NCBI GenBank assembly: GCA_030591565.1
Contig: JAUVAU010000006.1
Location: 1-64,000, forward strand
Source: Deltaproteobacteria bacterium
GTDB taxonomy: Bacteria; Desulfobacterota; Deferrisomatia; Deferrisomatales; BM512
DNA: 64,000 bases
Direction: 5' to 3'
Below, piece by piece: positions 9,444 through 18,870 of this stretch. The notes under the pieces are model-generated. The model did no database searches and was not told where the DNA came from. It was given only the letters and a program-made list of their open reading frames with translations. How positions within the stretch are numbered: position 1 is the stretch's first letter; the number at the start of each line of letters is the position of its first letter. Made by a program: the position numbers and the translations under genes.

Positions 9444-11120
9444 ATGGGATACACGCCCGAAATGATGGAACTCATCAAGCGCGTTGAAGCAACCCGCGCT
9501 GCCCGCGTCGAGCGCGTCAAGAATGGTGAATATTTCACCGCGATGACCCTTGATGAACGCGCCGACGTGCTCAATAAATTTCACCCCGACTACAAGGACG
9601 ATGGCCGTGTGGCGGTCAGGGTCGGCCCCAACAAGGGCGACGTCTACCCCGAAGAGTTCGTGGCTTGCCTTGAGTCCTATCCCCGCATCGACCCCGACAA
9701 GGTGGACTTCAGTGTGCTGGAGACCTTCACCACCGATGTGCTGGTCATCGGCGGCGGCGGCGGCGGGACCTCGGCTGCAATCATTGCGGCCAATGAGGGC
9801 AACAAGGTCATCCTCGCCACCAAGCTTCGCCACGGCGACGCCAATACGGTAATGGCCGAGGGGGGTATACAGGGCGCGGATCAGGAAGTTGACAGCCCCT
9901 ACTACCACTACCTCGACGTCATCGGCGGCGGTCATTTCACCAACAGCCCCGAGCTGGTGGCGGCGCTGACCAATGACGCGCCGCTGGTCATTAAGTGGCT
10001 CGAAGATATGGGCATGATGTTCGACAAGAACCCCGATGGCCGTATGCGTGTGCGCCACGGCGGCGGCACCTGCCGCAAGCGGATGCACTCGGCGGGCGAC
10101 ATGACCGGCTCCGAGATCATGCGCGTGCTTCGCGACGAGGCGAGAAGCCACACCGATTCCATAGAGCTGATAGAGTTCGCCGCAGCCGTTGAGATTCTCA
10201 AGGACTCACAGGGCCGCGTGAGCGGAGCGCTGATGTACAACCTGGAGACTGAAGAGTACTTCACCATTCGCGCCAAGGCGGTTGTCATCGCCACCGGCGG
10301 TTTCGGCAGGCTCCACGTCCAGGGTTTCGCTACAACCAACCACTACGGCGCCACCGCCGACGGCCTGGTGCTCGGCTACCGCGCAGGCGTACCGCTGGCA
10401 TTCATGCACTCCACCCAGTATCACCCCACCGGCGCGGCCTACCCGGAACAAAACGTTGGCCTGCTCATCACCGAAAAGGTGCGGGGACTGGGCGCGAACC
10501 TGCTTAACATCAGCGGAGAGCAGTTCGTCTTCGAGCGTGAACCCCGCGATGTTGAGTCCGCCGCGATCATCCGCGAGTGCGCCGAGCGTGAAAACGGCAT
10601 CCAGACCCCGGTGGGACGCCTTGGCGTCTGGCTCGACTCTCCGATGATCGAAGAGCTGGAAGGCCCCGGCACCGTGGAGCGGGAGCTGCCCGCCAAGTTC
10701 GTGCAGTTCATGCGCTACGGCATCGACATCCGCGAAGTCCCCATGCTCGTCTACCCGACCCTGCATTATCAAAATGGTGGACTCAAGATCAACGCCAAGA
10801 CCGAGACCGGCGTACCCGGCCTCTTCGCCGCTGGCGAGGTCACCGGCGGCGTCCACGGCGAAAACCGCCTCATGGGCAACTCCTTACTTGATGTCACCGT
10901 CTTCGGTCGCCGCGCTGGTCAATCGGCTGCCCAATATGTGAGTGACTTTAGTGGAGAGATCGGCGAGCCGGGACTGGCTCATGCCAAGGAGTTCATGGAA
11001 GAGGTCAAAGGACTAAACGTTCCCGAGGACCGGGTGGCCCCCCTGCTGTTGCCCGATTACACCACCGAAGAGGTGCGCAGCCACCAGCTCACGGCCCACT
11101 ACGAGGGCACGATCAGGTAG
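9444..11120 (+). CDS. Fumarate reductase/succinate dehydrogenase flavoprotein subunit-like
   Basis: VLVIGGGGGGTSAAIIA, HSTQYHPTG, GLFAAGEVTGGVHGENRLMGNSLLD. Confidence 0.88.
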   Translation: MGYTPEMMELIKRVEATRAARVERVKNGEYFTAMTLDERADVLNKFHPDYKDDGRVAVRVGPNKGDVYPEEFVACLESYPRIDPDKVDFSVLETFTTDVLVIGGGGGGTSAAIIAANEGNKVILATKLRHGDANTVMAEGGIQGADQEVDSPYYHYLDVIGGGHFTNSPELVAALTNDAPLVIKWLEDMGMMFDKNPDGRMRVRHGGGTCRKRMHSAGDMTGSEIMRVLRDEARSHTDSIELIEFAAAVEILKDSQGRVSGALMYNLETEEYFTIRAKAVVIATGGFGRLHVQGFATTNHYGATADGLVLGYRAGVPLAFMHSTQYHPTGAAYPEQNVGLLITEKVRGLGANLLNISGEQFVFEREPRDVESAAIIRECAERENGIQTPVGRLGVWLDSPMIEELEGPGTVERELPAKFVQFMRYGIDIREVPMLVYPTLHYQNGGLKINAKTETGVPGLFAAGEVTGGVHGENRLMGNSLLDVTVFGRRAGQSAAQYVSDFSGEIGEPGLAHAKEFMEEVKGLNVPEDRVAPLLLPDYTTEEVRSHQLTAHYEGTIR

Positions 11121-11146
11121 CCCGATCACAACCATTGATGGAACCG

Positions 11147-11185
11147 AAAGGGCGGGTCCAAATGGTGGATTCGCCCTTTTGTTTT
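11147..11185 (+). terminator. Rho-independent terminator after frdA-like gene
   Basis: AAAGGGCG...CGCCCTTTTGTTTT hairpin and T-rich tail. Confidence 0.75.
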
Positions 11186-11307
11186 GGTGTGCTGCAAATT
11201 AAATGGACAACCACGAATTTAAGTCTTGCGAAAATTTTTTAGTCTAGCTAAAAAGATGGTTCAAACTCAACCGGGTAATTGACACCTGTATCGACGTTGG
11301 AGGAGAT

Positions 11308-12471
11308 ATGAATATCCACGAGTATCAGGCAAAGGAAATATTGAAGGGATACGGCGTAGTCGTGCCTCGCGGCATCGTGGTCGAGACCGTAGACCAGGCC
11401 CACGCGGCTGCTGTTGAGCTTGGCGGCGGGACCGTTGTGGTCAAGGCCCAGATTCACGCCGGTGGGCGCGGTAAGGGCGGCGGCGTCAAGGTGGTAGCCA
11501 ACCCCGCCGAGGCCAAGGAGGCGGCGAGCCAGATCCTCGGGATGCAGCTCGTCACCCACCAGACCGGCCCCGAGGGTAAAAAAGTCCTCAAGGTCTACGT
11601 TGAAGAGGGGTGCGACATCGCGCGCGAACTCTATCTTGCCATGGTGATCGACCGCGCCAACGGGTTTGTGACGATCATGGCCTCCACCGAGGGCGGCACC
11701 GAGATCGAAGAGGTCGCGGCAAGGTCTCCGGAAAAAATCTTCAAGAAATCAATCGACCCCGCCACGGGTCTGATGCCCTATCACACCCGGTCCATAGCCT
11801 TCGCGCTGGGACTTGGCGGCGACGCGTCAAAGAACGCCCAGAAGCTTATTGCCGGACTTTTCAACTGCTTCGTAGAGTGCGACGCCTCCCTGGCGGAGAT
11901 CAACCCCCTGGTAATAACCGGCGACGGTGGCGTGATAGCGCTGGACGCCAAGATGAACTTCGACAGCAGCGCGCTCTATCGCCACAAAGACATTGCCGCG
12001 CTGAGGGACGAGTCTGAGGAGAACCCGCTGGAGCTGGAAGCCTCCAAGTTCGACCTCAACTACATCAGCCTCGACGGCGAGATCGGCTGCATGGTCAACG
12101 GCGCAGGGCTTGCGATGGCCACGATGGACATCATCAAGTACTACGGCTCCGAGCCCGCCAACTTCCTGGACGTTGGGGGTGGAGCCAACGCCGAGCAGGT
12201 TGAGAACGCTTTCCGTCTCATCCTCTCTGACGAAAAGGTCAAGGCGATGCTGGTCAACATCTTTGGCGGCATCATGCGCTGCGACACCATAGCAGAGGGG
12301 ATCATCCAGGCCGCCAAGGCGATCGACCTCAGCGTGCCGCTGGTGGTCAGGTTGCAAGGCACCAACGTGGACATTGGCCGCAAGATGCTGGCCGAGTCAG
12401 GTCTCCCGATCATAACCGCGGAAACGATGAGCGACGCTGCTGAAAAAGTAGTCGCCGCCGCGCGCGCCTAA
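11308..12471 (+). CDS. sucC: Succinyl-CoA synthetase (ADP-forming) beta subunit
   Basis: [41 protein letters not shown]. Confidence 0.97.
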   Translation: MNIHEYQAKEILKGYGVVVPRGIVVETVDQAHAAAVELGGGTVVVKAQIHAGGRGKGGGVKVVANPAEAKEAASQILGMQLVTHQTGPEGKKVLKVYVEEGCDIARELYLAMVIDRANGFVTIMASTEGGTEIEEVAARSPEKIFKKSIDPATGLMPYHTRSIAFALGLGGDASKNAQKLIAGLFNCFVECDASLAEINPLVITGDGGVIALDAKMNFDSSALYRHKDIAALRDESEENPLELEASKFDLNYISLDGEIGCMVNGAGLAMATMDIIKYYGSEPANFLDVGGGANAEQVENAFRLILSDEKVKAMLVNIFGGIMRCDTIAEGIIQAAKAIDLSVPLVVRLQGTNVDIGRKMLAESGLPIITAETMSDAAEKVVAAARA

Positions 12472-12489
12472 CATAAACGAGGTGAGAAG

Positions 12490-13359
12490 ATGAGCATTCT
12501 TGTCAATAAAAACACACGGCTGATCTGCCAGGGGATTACCGGCGGCAATGGTAAATTCCACTCAGAGCAGTGCCAGGCCTATGGCACCAACCTCGTCGGC
12601 GGCGTCACCCCCGGTAAGGGCGGCTCCGAAGTTTTGGGCGTTCCCGTATTCGATACCGTGGACGAAGCGGTGAAGCAAGCCGGCGCCGACGCCTCCATGA
12701 TCTTTGTCCCGGCCCCCTTTGCGGGCGACGCGATAATGGAAGCAGCCGACGCAGGGATTAAAGTGATCGTCTGCATCACCGAGGGCATCCCCGCGTTGGA
12801 TATGGTCAAGGTGAAGAGGGCGCTCAGCGGCCGCGACGTGCATCTGGTCGGCCCCAACTGCCCCGGCGTCATCACCCCCGAGGAGTGCAAGGCTGGCATC
12901 ATGCCCGGTCACATCCACAAAAAGGGTCCGGTGGGCGTCATCTCCCGCTCCGGCACGCTGACCTACGAGGCGGTTGACCAGCTGACCAAGTTGGGCATCG
13001 GCCAGACCACCTGCCTCGGCATCGGTGGCGACCCGATCATAGGCACCACCTTTATTGATGCGCTCAGCCTCTTCAAGGATGACCCCGAGACCGAAGGCAT
13101 CATAATGATCGGCGAGATTGGCGGGTCTGCGGAAGAGGAAGCGGCGGCCTACATCCAGGCGAATATCGAAGTCCCGGTGGTCTCCTTCATCGCGGGACAG
13201 ACCGCACCCAAGGGCAAGCGCATGGGTCACGCCGGTGCTATAATCGCGGGCGGCAAGGGCACTGCGGCTGAGAAGATGGCGGCGCTGGAAGCCGCCGGAG
13301 TCACCGTGGTCAAGAGTCCGGCTGATCTGGGCAAGGCGATGGCTGAAAGACTCAGCTAG
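12490..13359 (+). CDS. sucD: Succinyl-CoA synthetase alpha subunit
   Basis: [51 protein letters not shown]. Confidence 0.97.
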   Translation: MSILVNKNTRLICQGITGGNGKFHSEQCQAYGTNLVGGVTPGKGGSEVLGVPVFDTVDEAVKQAGADASMIFVPAPFAGDAIMEAADAGIKVIVCITEGIPALDMVKVKRALSGRDVHLVGPNCPGVITPEECKAGIMPGHIHKKGPVGVISRSGTLTYEAVDQLTKLGIGQTTCLGIGGDPIIGTTFIDALSLFKDDPETEGIIMIGEIGGSAEEEAAAYIQANIEVPVVSFIAGQTAPKGKRMGHAGAIIAGGKGTAAEKMAALEAAGVTVVKSPADLGKAMAERLS

Positions 13360-13361
13360 GC

Positions 13362-13503
13362 GACAAAGGCTGTCTTTTCTCCGATTGACTTCGTCAGGCT
13401 AAGAAATGATCCTCGAAATACGACAAGTATTCCTCCGGTCATTTCTTATCACCTTCCTGATTCTCGAAGAAAATCCAGCCCTTGTCAGCAATCAGTCAGG
13501 CTG
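13362..13503 (+). repeat. Dispersed intergenic element, subfamily A (copy A1, right end missing)
   Basis: GTCTTTTCTCCGATTGACTTCGTCAGGCTAAGAAATGATCCTCGAAATACGACAAGTATTCCTCCGGTCATTTCTTATC, shared with 18.9, 38.8 and 61.6 kb. Confidence 0.93.
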
Positions 13504-13744
13504 TTGGCAAAGGCTGACATTTTCCCCGATTGACGTTGTCAGGGGCGAAAAATGATCCTCGAAATACTTATCGGTATGCCTGCGGTCATTTTTCTTCCCT
13601 TCCTCGTTCTCGAAGGATCTTCGGGGTTTCCGGTTTATCGTCGGCTTAGCTGGAGGTTTGCCCAACATCGGCTAAAATCTCCGGTTTAGCCCTGTTTAGT
13701 GTTGCCCCCCGCTTCGGGAGAGTTTTTCGGAGAGCCTCCTAGAC
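13504..13744 (+). repeat. Dispersed intergenic element (copy B2; A-type left end, B-type remainder)
   Basis: Left end TTGGCAAAGGCTGACATTTTCCCCGATTG resembles subfamily A; downstream GGGGCGAAAAATGATCC...CCGCTTCGGGAGAGTTTTTCGGAGAGCCTCCTAG matches subfamily B. Confidence 0.9.
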
Positions 13745-13761
13745 AAGCTCTTATGGAAATG

Positions 13762-13792
13762 AAAAGGCCCCGCATTTTGCGGGGCCTTTTTT
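13762..13792. terminator. Terminator between convergent sucD and mqnD
   Basis: AAAAGGCCCCGCATTTTGCGGGGCCTTTTTT perfect hairpin. Confidence 0.9.
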
Positions 13793-13812
13793 ATACATTG
13801 TTCATGGGGTTG

Positions 13813-14652
13813 TCAGGCAGGCGGGAAGAGGTCGCCAGTCCAGTTGGCCAGCTCCGGTTCAATCGCCCTCTGTCGGGCCAATAGCTCGCGCACTGCGCGC
13901 TCACCTTCTTCGCCGATATCCTCGCTGAACTCGTTGACGTAGAGGCCGATATGGCTCTCGATCACCTCCTCGTCAAGCTCCTGGGCGTGTTCGCGCACCC
14001 AGGCGGTTGCCTCTGCCGGGTTCTCCTTGGCGAAGCGGAGACTTTCTCGCATGATTGACTGGATGAGGGCCGGGTCCACCCCTTCCAGCTCTCGCTTCAA
14101 TACTATGCACCCCAGTGGAATGGGCAGCCCGGTTTCCCGCTCCCACCACTGCCCCAGGTCCTCGATCTTCGTTAGTCCCTTGTCAGCATAGGTGAAGCGG
14201 CCTTCGTGGATGATGATGCCGGAAGGTACCTCGCCGCTTGTCACCGCCTCCATTATGTCGCTGAAAAGCATGGAAACGCCGTCAAAATCGTCCCCAAGCC
14301 TCAGCTTGGTCAGCAGGTATGCGGTTGTGTTGACTCCGGGGTGGGCGATGGGGGAGCGCGCCAATTGCGCCGCTCCTGTATTTCCTCTCGCAACCCAGAG
14401 CGGGCCGCACCCGCGCCCCAACGCCCCGCCGGTGCGCAGACACCAGTAGTCGGGCAACAGCTTGCCCAGCACGCCGTAGCTGACCTTGGTCAGCTCCAAC
14501 TCTGAACCCAGCGCCATGCGGTTCAGCTCTTCCACATCGGCCATTACCGGCTCGAATTTGTAGCCGTGGGTGTCGATGAGGCCGTGCACCATCGCGTGGA
14601 ACTGGATCGTATCGTTTGGGCAGGGAGAGAAGCCGAATCTGATTGTCTTCAT
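13813..14652 (-). CDS. mqnD: 1,4-dihydroxy-6-naphthoate synthase (futalosine menaquinone pathway)
   Basis: FGFSPCPNDTIQFHAMVHG, VSYGVLGKLL, PLGCIVLKREL. Confidence 0.92.
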   Translation of the reverse strand: MKTIRFGFSPCPNDTIQFHAMVHGLIDTHGYKFEPVMADVEELNRMALGSELELTKVSYGVLGKLLPDYWCLRTGGALGRGCGPLWVARGNTGAAQLARSPIAHPGVNTTAYLLTKLRLGDDFDGVSMLFSDIMEAVTSGEVPSGIIIHEGRFTYADKGLTKIEDLGQWWERETGLPIPLGCIVLKRELEGVDPALIQSIMRESLRFAKENPAEATAWVREHAQELDEEVIESHIGLYVNEFSEDIGEEGERAVRELLARQRAIEPELANWTGDLFPPA

Positions 14653-14681
14653 AGCAAATTATGATCCGGGGGCTGCTTGGG

Positions 14682-15437
14682 TCAGGAGGTCAACGTGGCA
14701 AGAAAGGCCTTGGCAGCCTGTCCCGCAAGCTCAATCGCTTCGGGGATCTTCCATTTTTCCTTGTCCCGAGGCCCGACCATGTTGGAGATCGCCCGGACCT
14801 CGACGAATTTGGAGCCGCTATAAAGTGCCGCACGTGCAGCACCAGCGCCCTCCATGTTTTCGCAGATCGCGCTGTAGTTGGCGGCGATCCTCTCAGCTCT
14901 TTCCTGGGAGGAGGTCACCATCGCCGAGGTCACGAAAGCCCCTTTTCTGCAGTTGGCCAGGGTTTTGCAGGATTCAAGGAGAAGCTCGGTTGTTTCGCGG
15001 TCGGCGGCAAAAAGGTTTTCGGCGCTACCCGGTGAGGTGGGTACCCCTATGGAACCGGGAGGTCCGCCGGGTAACTTCGGCTCTGTTCCGGTGTCATGGT
15101 CGATCTCCACGGTAGCCACCGCAAGGTCGCCGATCTGGAGTGCCGAGCCAGGATACGCGCCGCCTATGCCGACGTTCAAAATCAACTCGGGCCTGCCAAA
15201 AGCCAGGGCGCGCCCTATTGCCAGCGCGGTGTTGGCGGGGCCGGGGCCGGTGACCACGAAGAGCGTGTCGCCAGCTTCCAGAATCAGGGGGAAGTCGGGT
15301 TTCAGTCCGGGGGGAGGGTCCACCCACCCAAGCTCCTGGGAGGTGGCTGCGACGACCATTACCTTTGGGCCAGCCTTTTTTTCAGGCCTTAAAAGGCTCT
15401 GCCAGATAACATTGCCGTCGGTCCCGGTGTCAGTCAT
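14682..15437 (-). CDS. mqnB: Futalosine hydrolase
   Basis: Nucleoside phosphorylase-like GIGGAYPGSALQIGDLAVA, CENMEGAGAARAAL, EVRAISNMVGPRD; neighbour of mqnD. Confidence 0.9.
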   Translation of the reverse strand: MTDTGTDGNVIWQSLLRPEKKAGPKVMVVAATSQELGWVDPPPGLKPDFPLILEAGDTLFVVTGPGPANTALAIGRALAFGRPELILNVGIGGAYPGSALQIGDLAVATVEIDHDTGTEPKLPGGPPGSIGVPTSPGSAENLFAADRETTELLLESCKTLANCRKGAFVTSAMVTSSQERAERIAANYSAICENMEGAGAARAALYSGSKFVEVRAISNMVGPRDKEKWKIPEAIELAGQAAKAFLATLTS

Positions 15438-15701
15438 TCAGGCGGCTACTCCCGTGGGTTCAAGCTGGTTCATCGGTTGGTTGCAGCAGATCATCTCCAG
15501 CTCTCCACCATCGGATCTGAGTGCGGCAGCTTCGGCGCCGCAGAGGTCGCAGTGGTAGATCGGCACCGGCGGATCGATCGGGTCCATGGGCTGGTTACAG
15601 CAGTGCAGGTCCAGCTCACCCGTCGCCGGGTTCAAGACGAGCATCTCCGAACCGCAAATCTCACACCTGAAGAGGCGTCCCAAAACGACTGTGGAGTTCA
15701 C
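15438..15701 (-). CDS. Tandem desulforedoxin-like (Dx) domain protein, 87 aa
   Basis: Two CxxCG...CCNQPM motifs (FRCEICGSEM...LHCCNQPM, YHCDLCGAEA...MICCNQPM). Confidence 0.75.
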   Translation of the reverse strand: MNSTVVLGRLFRCEICGSEMLVLNPATGELDLHCCNQPMDPIDPPVPIYHCDLCGAEAAALRSDGGELEMICCNQPMNQLEPTGVAA

Positions 15702-15937
15702 TTCTTCTGCTCGACCGGCTTCATGGCTTTGCCGTGGCAGCGTGGATCAAGCGTCCCCGTGCCGCCGCGCACCACCATCACCTTGTTGGCGCACTCGGTG
15801 CAACGGTAGACCTTACCCACTCCGATGCTCCAGGCGCTTTGCCAATCCTGGGAGTTCCATTCTGGACTTGAAAATTTATCCTGCATGCCGCGCTGACTCC
15901 TCTGGTACAGGTTCAACTTTTTTTGTGACCGTATCAT
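15698..15937 (-). CDS. Small desulforedoxin-like protein with altered third/fourth ligands
   Basis: YRCTECANKVMVV...LDPRCHGKAMKPVE; ATGA overlap with the next gene; true start may be internal ATG (MQDKF). Confidence 0.6.
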   Translation of the reverse strand: MIRSQKKLNLYQRSQRGMQDKFSSPEWNSQDWQSAWSIGVGKVYRCTECANKVMVVRGGTGTLDPRCHGKAMKPVEQKK

Positions 15938-16039
15938 GACAATACCACGGACCGGCAGCCGCCGCCATATGCGGCCTTTGCTGGCTCAATGGTTAGAAAT
16001 ATTGTACTCTTAGGCGATAGTTTACAACCGGAGAAATCA

Positions 16040-17068
16040 ATGGGCAAATCCATACGCCAGCGTCTCGAAGAGCAGGAAGAGGCTAACCTCCACCCCAGGG
16101 CCGCGCATTCGGCAAAAAGCCTGGGTCGTGAAAGAGATGAAACCCCCTGTAATATAAGGCCTTCTTTTCAGGTTGACCGCGACCGCATTCTTCATTCCAA
16201 GACCTTCAGGCGGCTCAGCCAGAAGACCCAGGTCTTCCTTGCGCCTGAGGGCGACCATTATCGCACCCGCTTGACCCACACCCTGGAGGTGGCGCAGATA
16301 GCCCGCACCCTCTCCAAGGCGCTGGGTCTCAATGAGAGTTTGACCGAAGCCGTAGCGCTGGGTCACGATCTGGGTCACACCCCTTTCGGCCATGCAGGCG
16401 AGTCTGTTTTGAACAGGCTGAGCCCCGGCGGCTTTCACCACGCCAAACAGAGCCTCAGGGTAGTGGAGGTGCTGGAGCGGGATGGCAGGGGGCTCAACCT
16501 CACCCAGGAGGTCAGGGAGGGGATTCTCCGCCACTCCAAAGGCAAGGGGAAGATATGGGTGAAGTGCTCCACCCTGGAGGCGGAGACGGTGAGGGTCGCC
16601 GACCTGATCGCATATCTCAACCATGACCTTGACGATGCGTTGAGAGCGGGAGTGATAGGGCCCCAGGATATACCCAAGTCGGTGGCGGCGCTGGGAGCGG
16701 GGCATGGCGCGAGGATATCAGCGCTGGTGACCGATGTGATCGAGACGTCGCTGGGGTGCGACCTTGCACGCATCTCCCCCAGTGACGCGATACACGATGT
16801 GCTCGTTGAGTTTCGAGCTTTCCTCTATGCATACGTGTATGACAACCCTGCGGTCCACGCCGATTTCCTCAAGGCTATCAAGGTGTTGGAGGAACTCTAC
16901 GGACATGTCCTGGAGAACCCCGAGTGGCTCGCCGAGCACTCTGCCCAGTGCCTTGAGGGGGAAACGGTTGAGAGAATGGCAACTGATTTCATCGCAGGCA
17001 TGACTGACCGGTACGCTATAAAATTATTTGAGTCGATTTTCATGCCGAAACCCTGGAAGGTGTTGTAG
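16040..17068 (+). CDS. dgt: Deoxyguanosinetriphosphate triphosphohydrolase-like HD protein
   Basis: FQVDRDRILHSKTFRRLSQKTQVF, TRLTHTLEVAQIAR, ALGHDLGHTPFGHAGE; ORF track start 15989. Confidence 0.93.
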   Translation: MGKSIRQRLEEQEEANLHPRAAHSAKSLGRERDETPCNIRPSFQVDRDRILHSKTFRRLSQKTQVFLAPEGDHYRTRLTHTLEVAQIARTLSKALGLNESLTEAVALGHDLGHTPFGHAGESVLNRLSPGGFHHAKQSLRVVEVLERDGRGLNLTQEVREGILRHSKGKGKIWVKCSTLEAETVRVADLIAYLNHDLDDALRAGVIGPQDIPKSVAALGAGHGARISALVTDVIETSLGCDLARISPSDAIHDVLVEFRAFLYAYVYDNPAVHADFLKAIKVLEELYGHVLENPEWLAEHSAQCLEGETVERMATDFIAGMTDRYAIKLFESIFMPKPWKVL

Positions 17069-17118
17069 TCTGTTACGCGTTTGAATTTACATTGAGATAT
17101 GCCGATTTTGGAGGTGCT

Positions 17119-18792
17119 ATGCCAAAACGTTTACTTATAGTCGAGTCCGATGACAGCCTGACTTCGGTGGCCTACGGATTCCTCGACGAAGCCCAATGGA
17201 CCATAGAGACCAAGGCGGAGCCGCATAAGGTTCTTGAAGAGATCGGAGACGACCCCCCCGATGTTCTGATCTGCGCCGCCGATCTTGGTTTGTCCACGGG
17301 TTACGATCTCGCCAACAAGCTGCGCGACATCACCGGCCTGAAAAAGTTCCCGATCATCTTGGCCGCTTCGCAGCCCGATAATGAGTTGTTGTCGATAATC
17401 TCCGAGGCGTATCCCCTGATGGTCCCCTTCGACTCGGCGCAGTTGAGCGAAGTGCTCGCCAAGAGCGATGGTGGGGGAGCAGCGGCCAAGGTCTCGGACG
17501 ACCCCACTGCCTTTAGCGATGCCGATTTCGATTCCGCGTTCCATGGGATAATAGTCAAGCCCGAGCCGGCCCCGGTCGAGGAACCCACCCCGGAGCCCTC
17601 TCCCGAGCTTTCCTTCCCGCCCCGGCCAGAGGTGGTGGAAGGGGAGGAAGAAGCAGAAATTGGTGAGTTGGACCAGGTGGAGGAACCTGGAGAGGTCGAG
17701 CTTGAGCTAGAAGAGGGTGAGCCTGTCGAGCTAGAGGAGCTTGAGGGAGAGGCTGTTGATGTTGAAGAGGTTGGGGACGATGGGGTTTACGATCTCCAGG
17801 ACGATGATGTGGCCGGAACTTTTGAATCCGAAGAGGACCAGGAGCTGGAGATCTTCGACACCGATGAGGATCTTGAAGGGGAGATTTACGAGTTCGAGGA
17901 GCATATAGAGGAAGACGAGAATTTATCCGAGCTTGAGCTGGTGGCAAAAACATCTACCGAAGAGGAGGGGTTGGCCCCCTCCGGCGAAGAGGATGAATTT
18001 GAGCTAGAAGCCACCGCCTTTGATAGCGGCGGTGAAGCGCCGGAAATGGAAGAGCTAGAGCTTGAGTCGCTGGCGATGGTCCCGCCTGTTGCTGTCGAAG
18101 AAGAGCAACCTTCAGAAGCTGAGGTGGCTGAGGAAGTGGTTGTCGAGCAAGTCGAAGACGATGATGACTTCGATTTCGATGACCACGAAGAGGAGGCAGG
18201 CGAAGTGTCTCCTGCCCCCGTTGAAGAGGCGCAGGATTTCGACTTTGACGACCATGAGGAAGATATCGCCCCTGCACCTTTGGCGACCGGGTCCGCAGCA
18301 AAGGATCAGGAGTTCAATTTCGACGAGCACGAAGATGAGGTGGCTGTTGTCGCCGCCGGTGGGCTCGCGACGGAAGGGGTGGAGCACGATTTCGATTTCG
18401 ACGACCATGAGGATGAGCCGGCGGCGGCTACATTGGAAACTGTCCTCGCGGGTGAAGGGGTTTTCGATTTTGGTGGTCACGAAGATGACTTTGCAGAGGC
18501 AGCTGTTGAGGCTGTCATCGCGGATAATGATGATTTCGACTTTGACGATTACGAAGACGAGATGACCGAAATAGCGGCGCTGACCGCTTCGGATAGTCTG
18601 GATATCAGCACCAAGGCGGAGCAGGCCAGCCGTGAGGCGGTTGAAAAGCTTGTGGGCGAGGTGGTCAATGCCGAGCAGCTCCAAAAAGTAGTCCAGGCAG
18701 CGGTGGAAAAGGTTGTGTGGGATACCGTGCCCGCTCTGGCCGAGAAGATGATCGCGGAGGCGATAGAGAAATTGAAGGAGCCTCCCAAGTAG
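17119..18792 (+). CDS. Response-regulator receiver-like protein with long acidic repeat region and C-terminal amphipathic segment
   Basis: N-terminal KRLLIVESDDSLTSVAYGFLDEAQW receiver-like fold; six imperfect FDFDDHEDE-type repeats; C-terminal VEKVVWDTVPALAEKMIAEAIEKL. Confidence 0.75.
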   Translation: MPKRLLIVESDDSLTSVAYGFLDEAQWTIETKAEPHKVLEEIGDDPPDVLICAADLGLSTGYDLANKLRDITGLKKFPIILAASQPDNELLSIISEAYPLMVPFDSAQLSEVLAKSDGGGAAAKVSDDPTAFSDADFDSAFHGIIVKPEPAPVEEPTPEPSPELSFPPRPEVVEGEEEAEIGELDQVEEPGEVELELEEGEPVELEELEGEAVDVEEVGDDGVYDLQDDDVAGTFESEEDQELEIFDTDEDLEGEIYEFEEHIEEDENLSELELVAKTSTEEEGLAPSGEEDEFELEATAFDSGGEAPEMEELELESLAMVPPVAVEEEQPSEAEVAEEVVVEQVEDDDDFDFDDHEEEAGEVSPAPVEEAQDFDFDDHEEDIAPAPLATGSAAKDQEFNFDEHEDEVAVVAAGGLATEGVEHDFDFDDHEDEPAAATLETVLAGEGVFDFGGHEDDFAEAAVEAVIADNDDFDFDDYEDEMTEIAALTASDSLDISTKAEQASREAVEKLVGEVVNAEQLQKVVQAAVEKVVWDTVPALAEKMIAEAIEKLKEPPK

Positions 18793-18870
18793 GGATGTCG
18801 CAAAAAACCCTGAACAGGTTGCGCAAATATCACGCGGTCCGTACACTCCCTGCCCTGCATATGTACGGAT

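Noticed and set aside
8640-10151. 503-aa reverse ORF opposite the frdBA-like genes
   Set aside because: Antisense to strongly supported Fe-S and flavoprotein genes; long antisense ORFs are expected in high-GC3 DNA, and the translation has no recognisable motifs
13350-13380. Element A1 supplying the sucD stop codon (CTCAGCTAGGCGACAAAG resembling the A end TCAGATCGCTGACAAAG)
   Set aside because: Similarity requires gaps and the SucD length looks normal; too weak to claim, unlike the nadE and lpxC junctions
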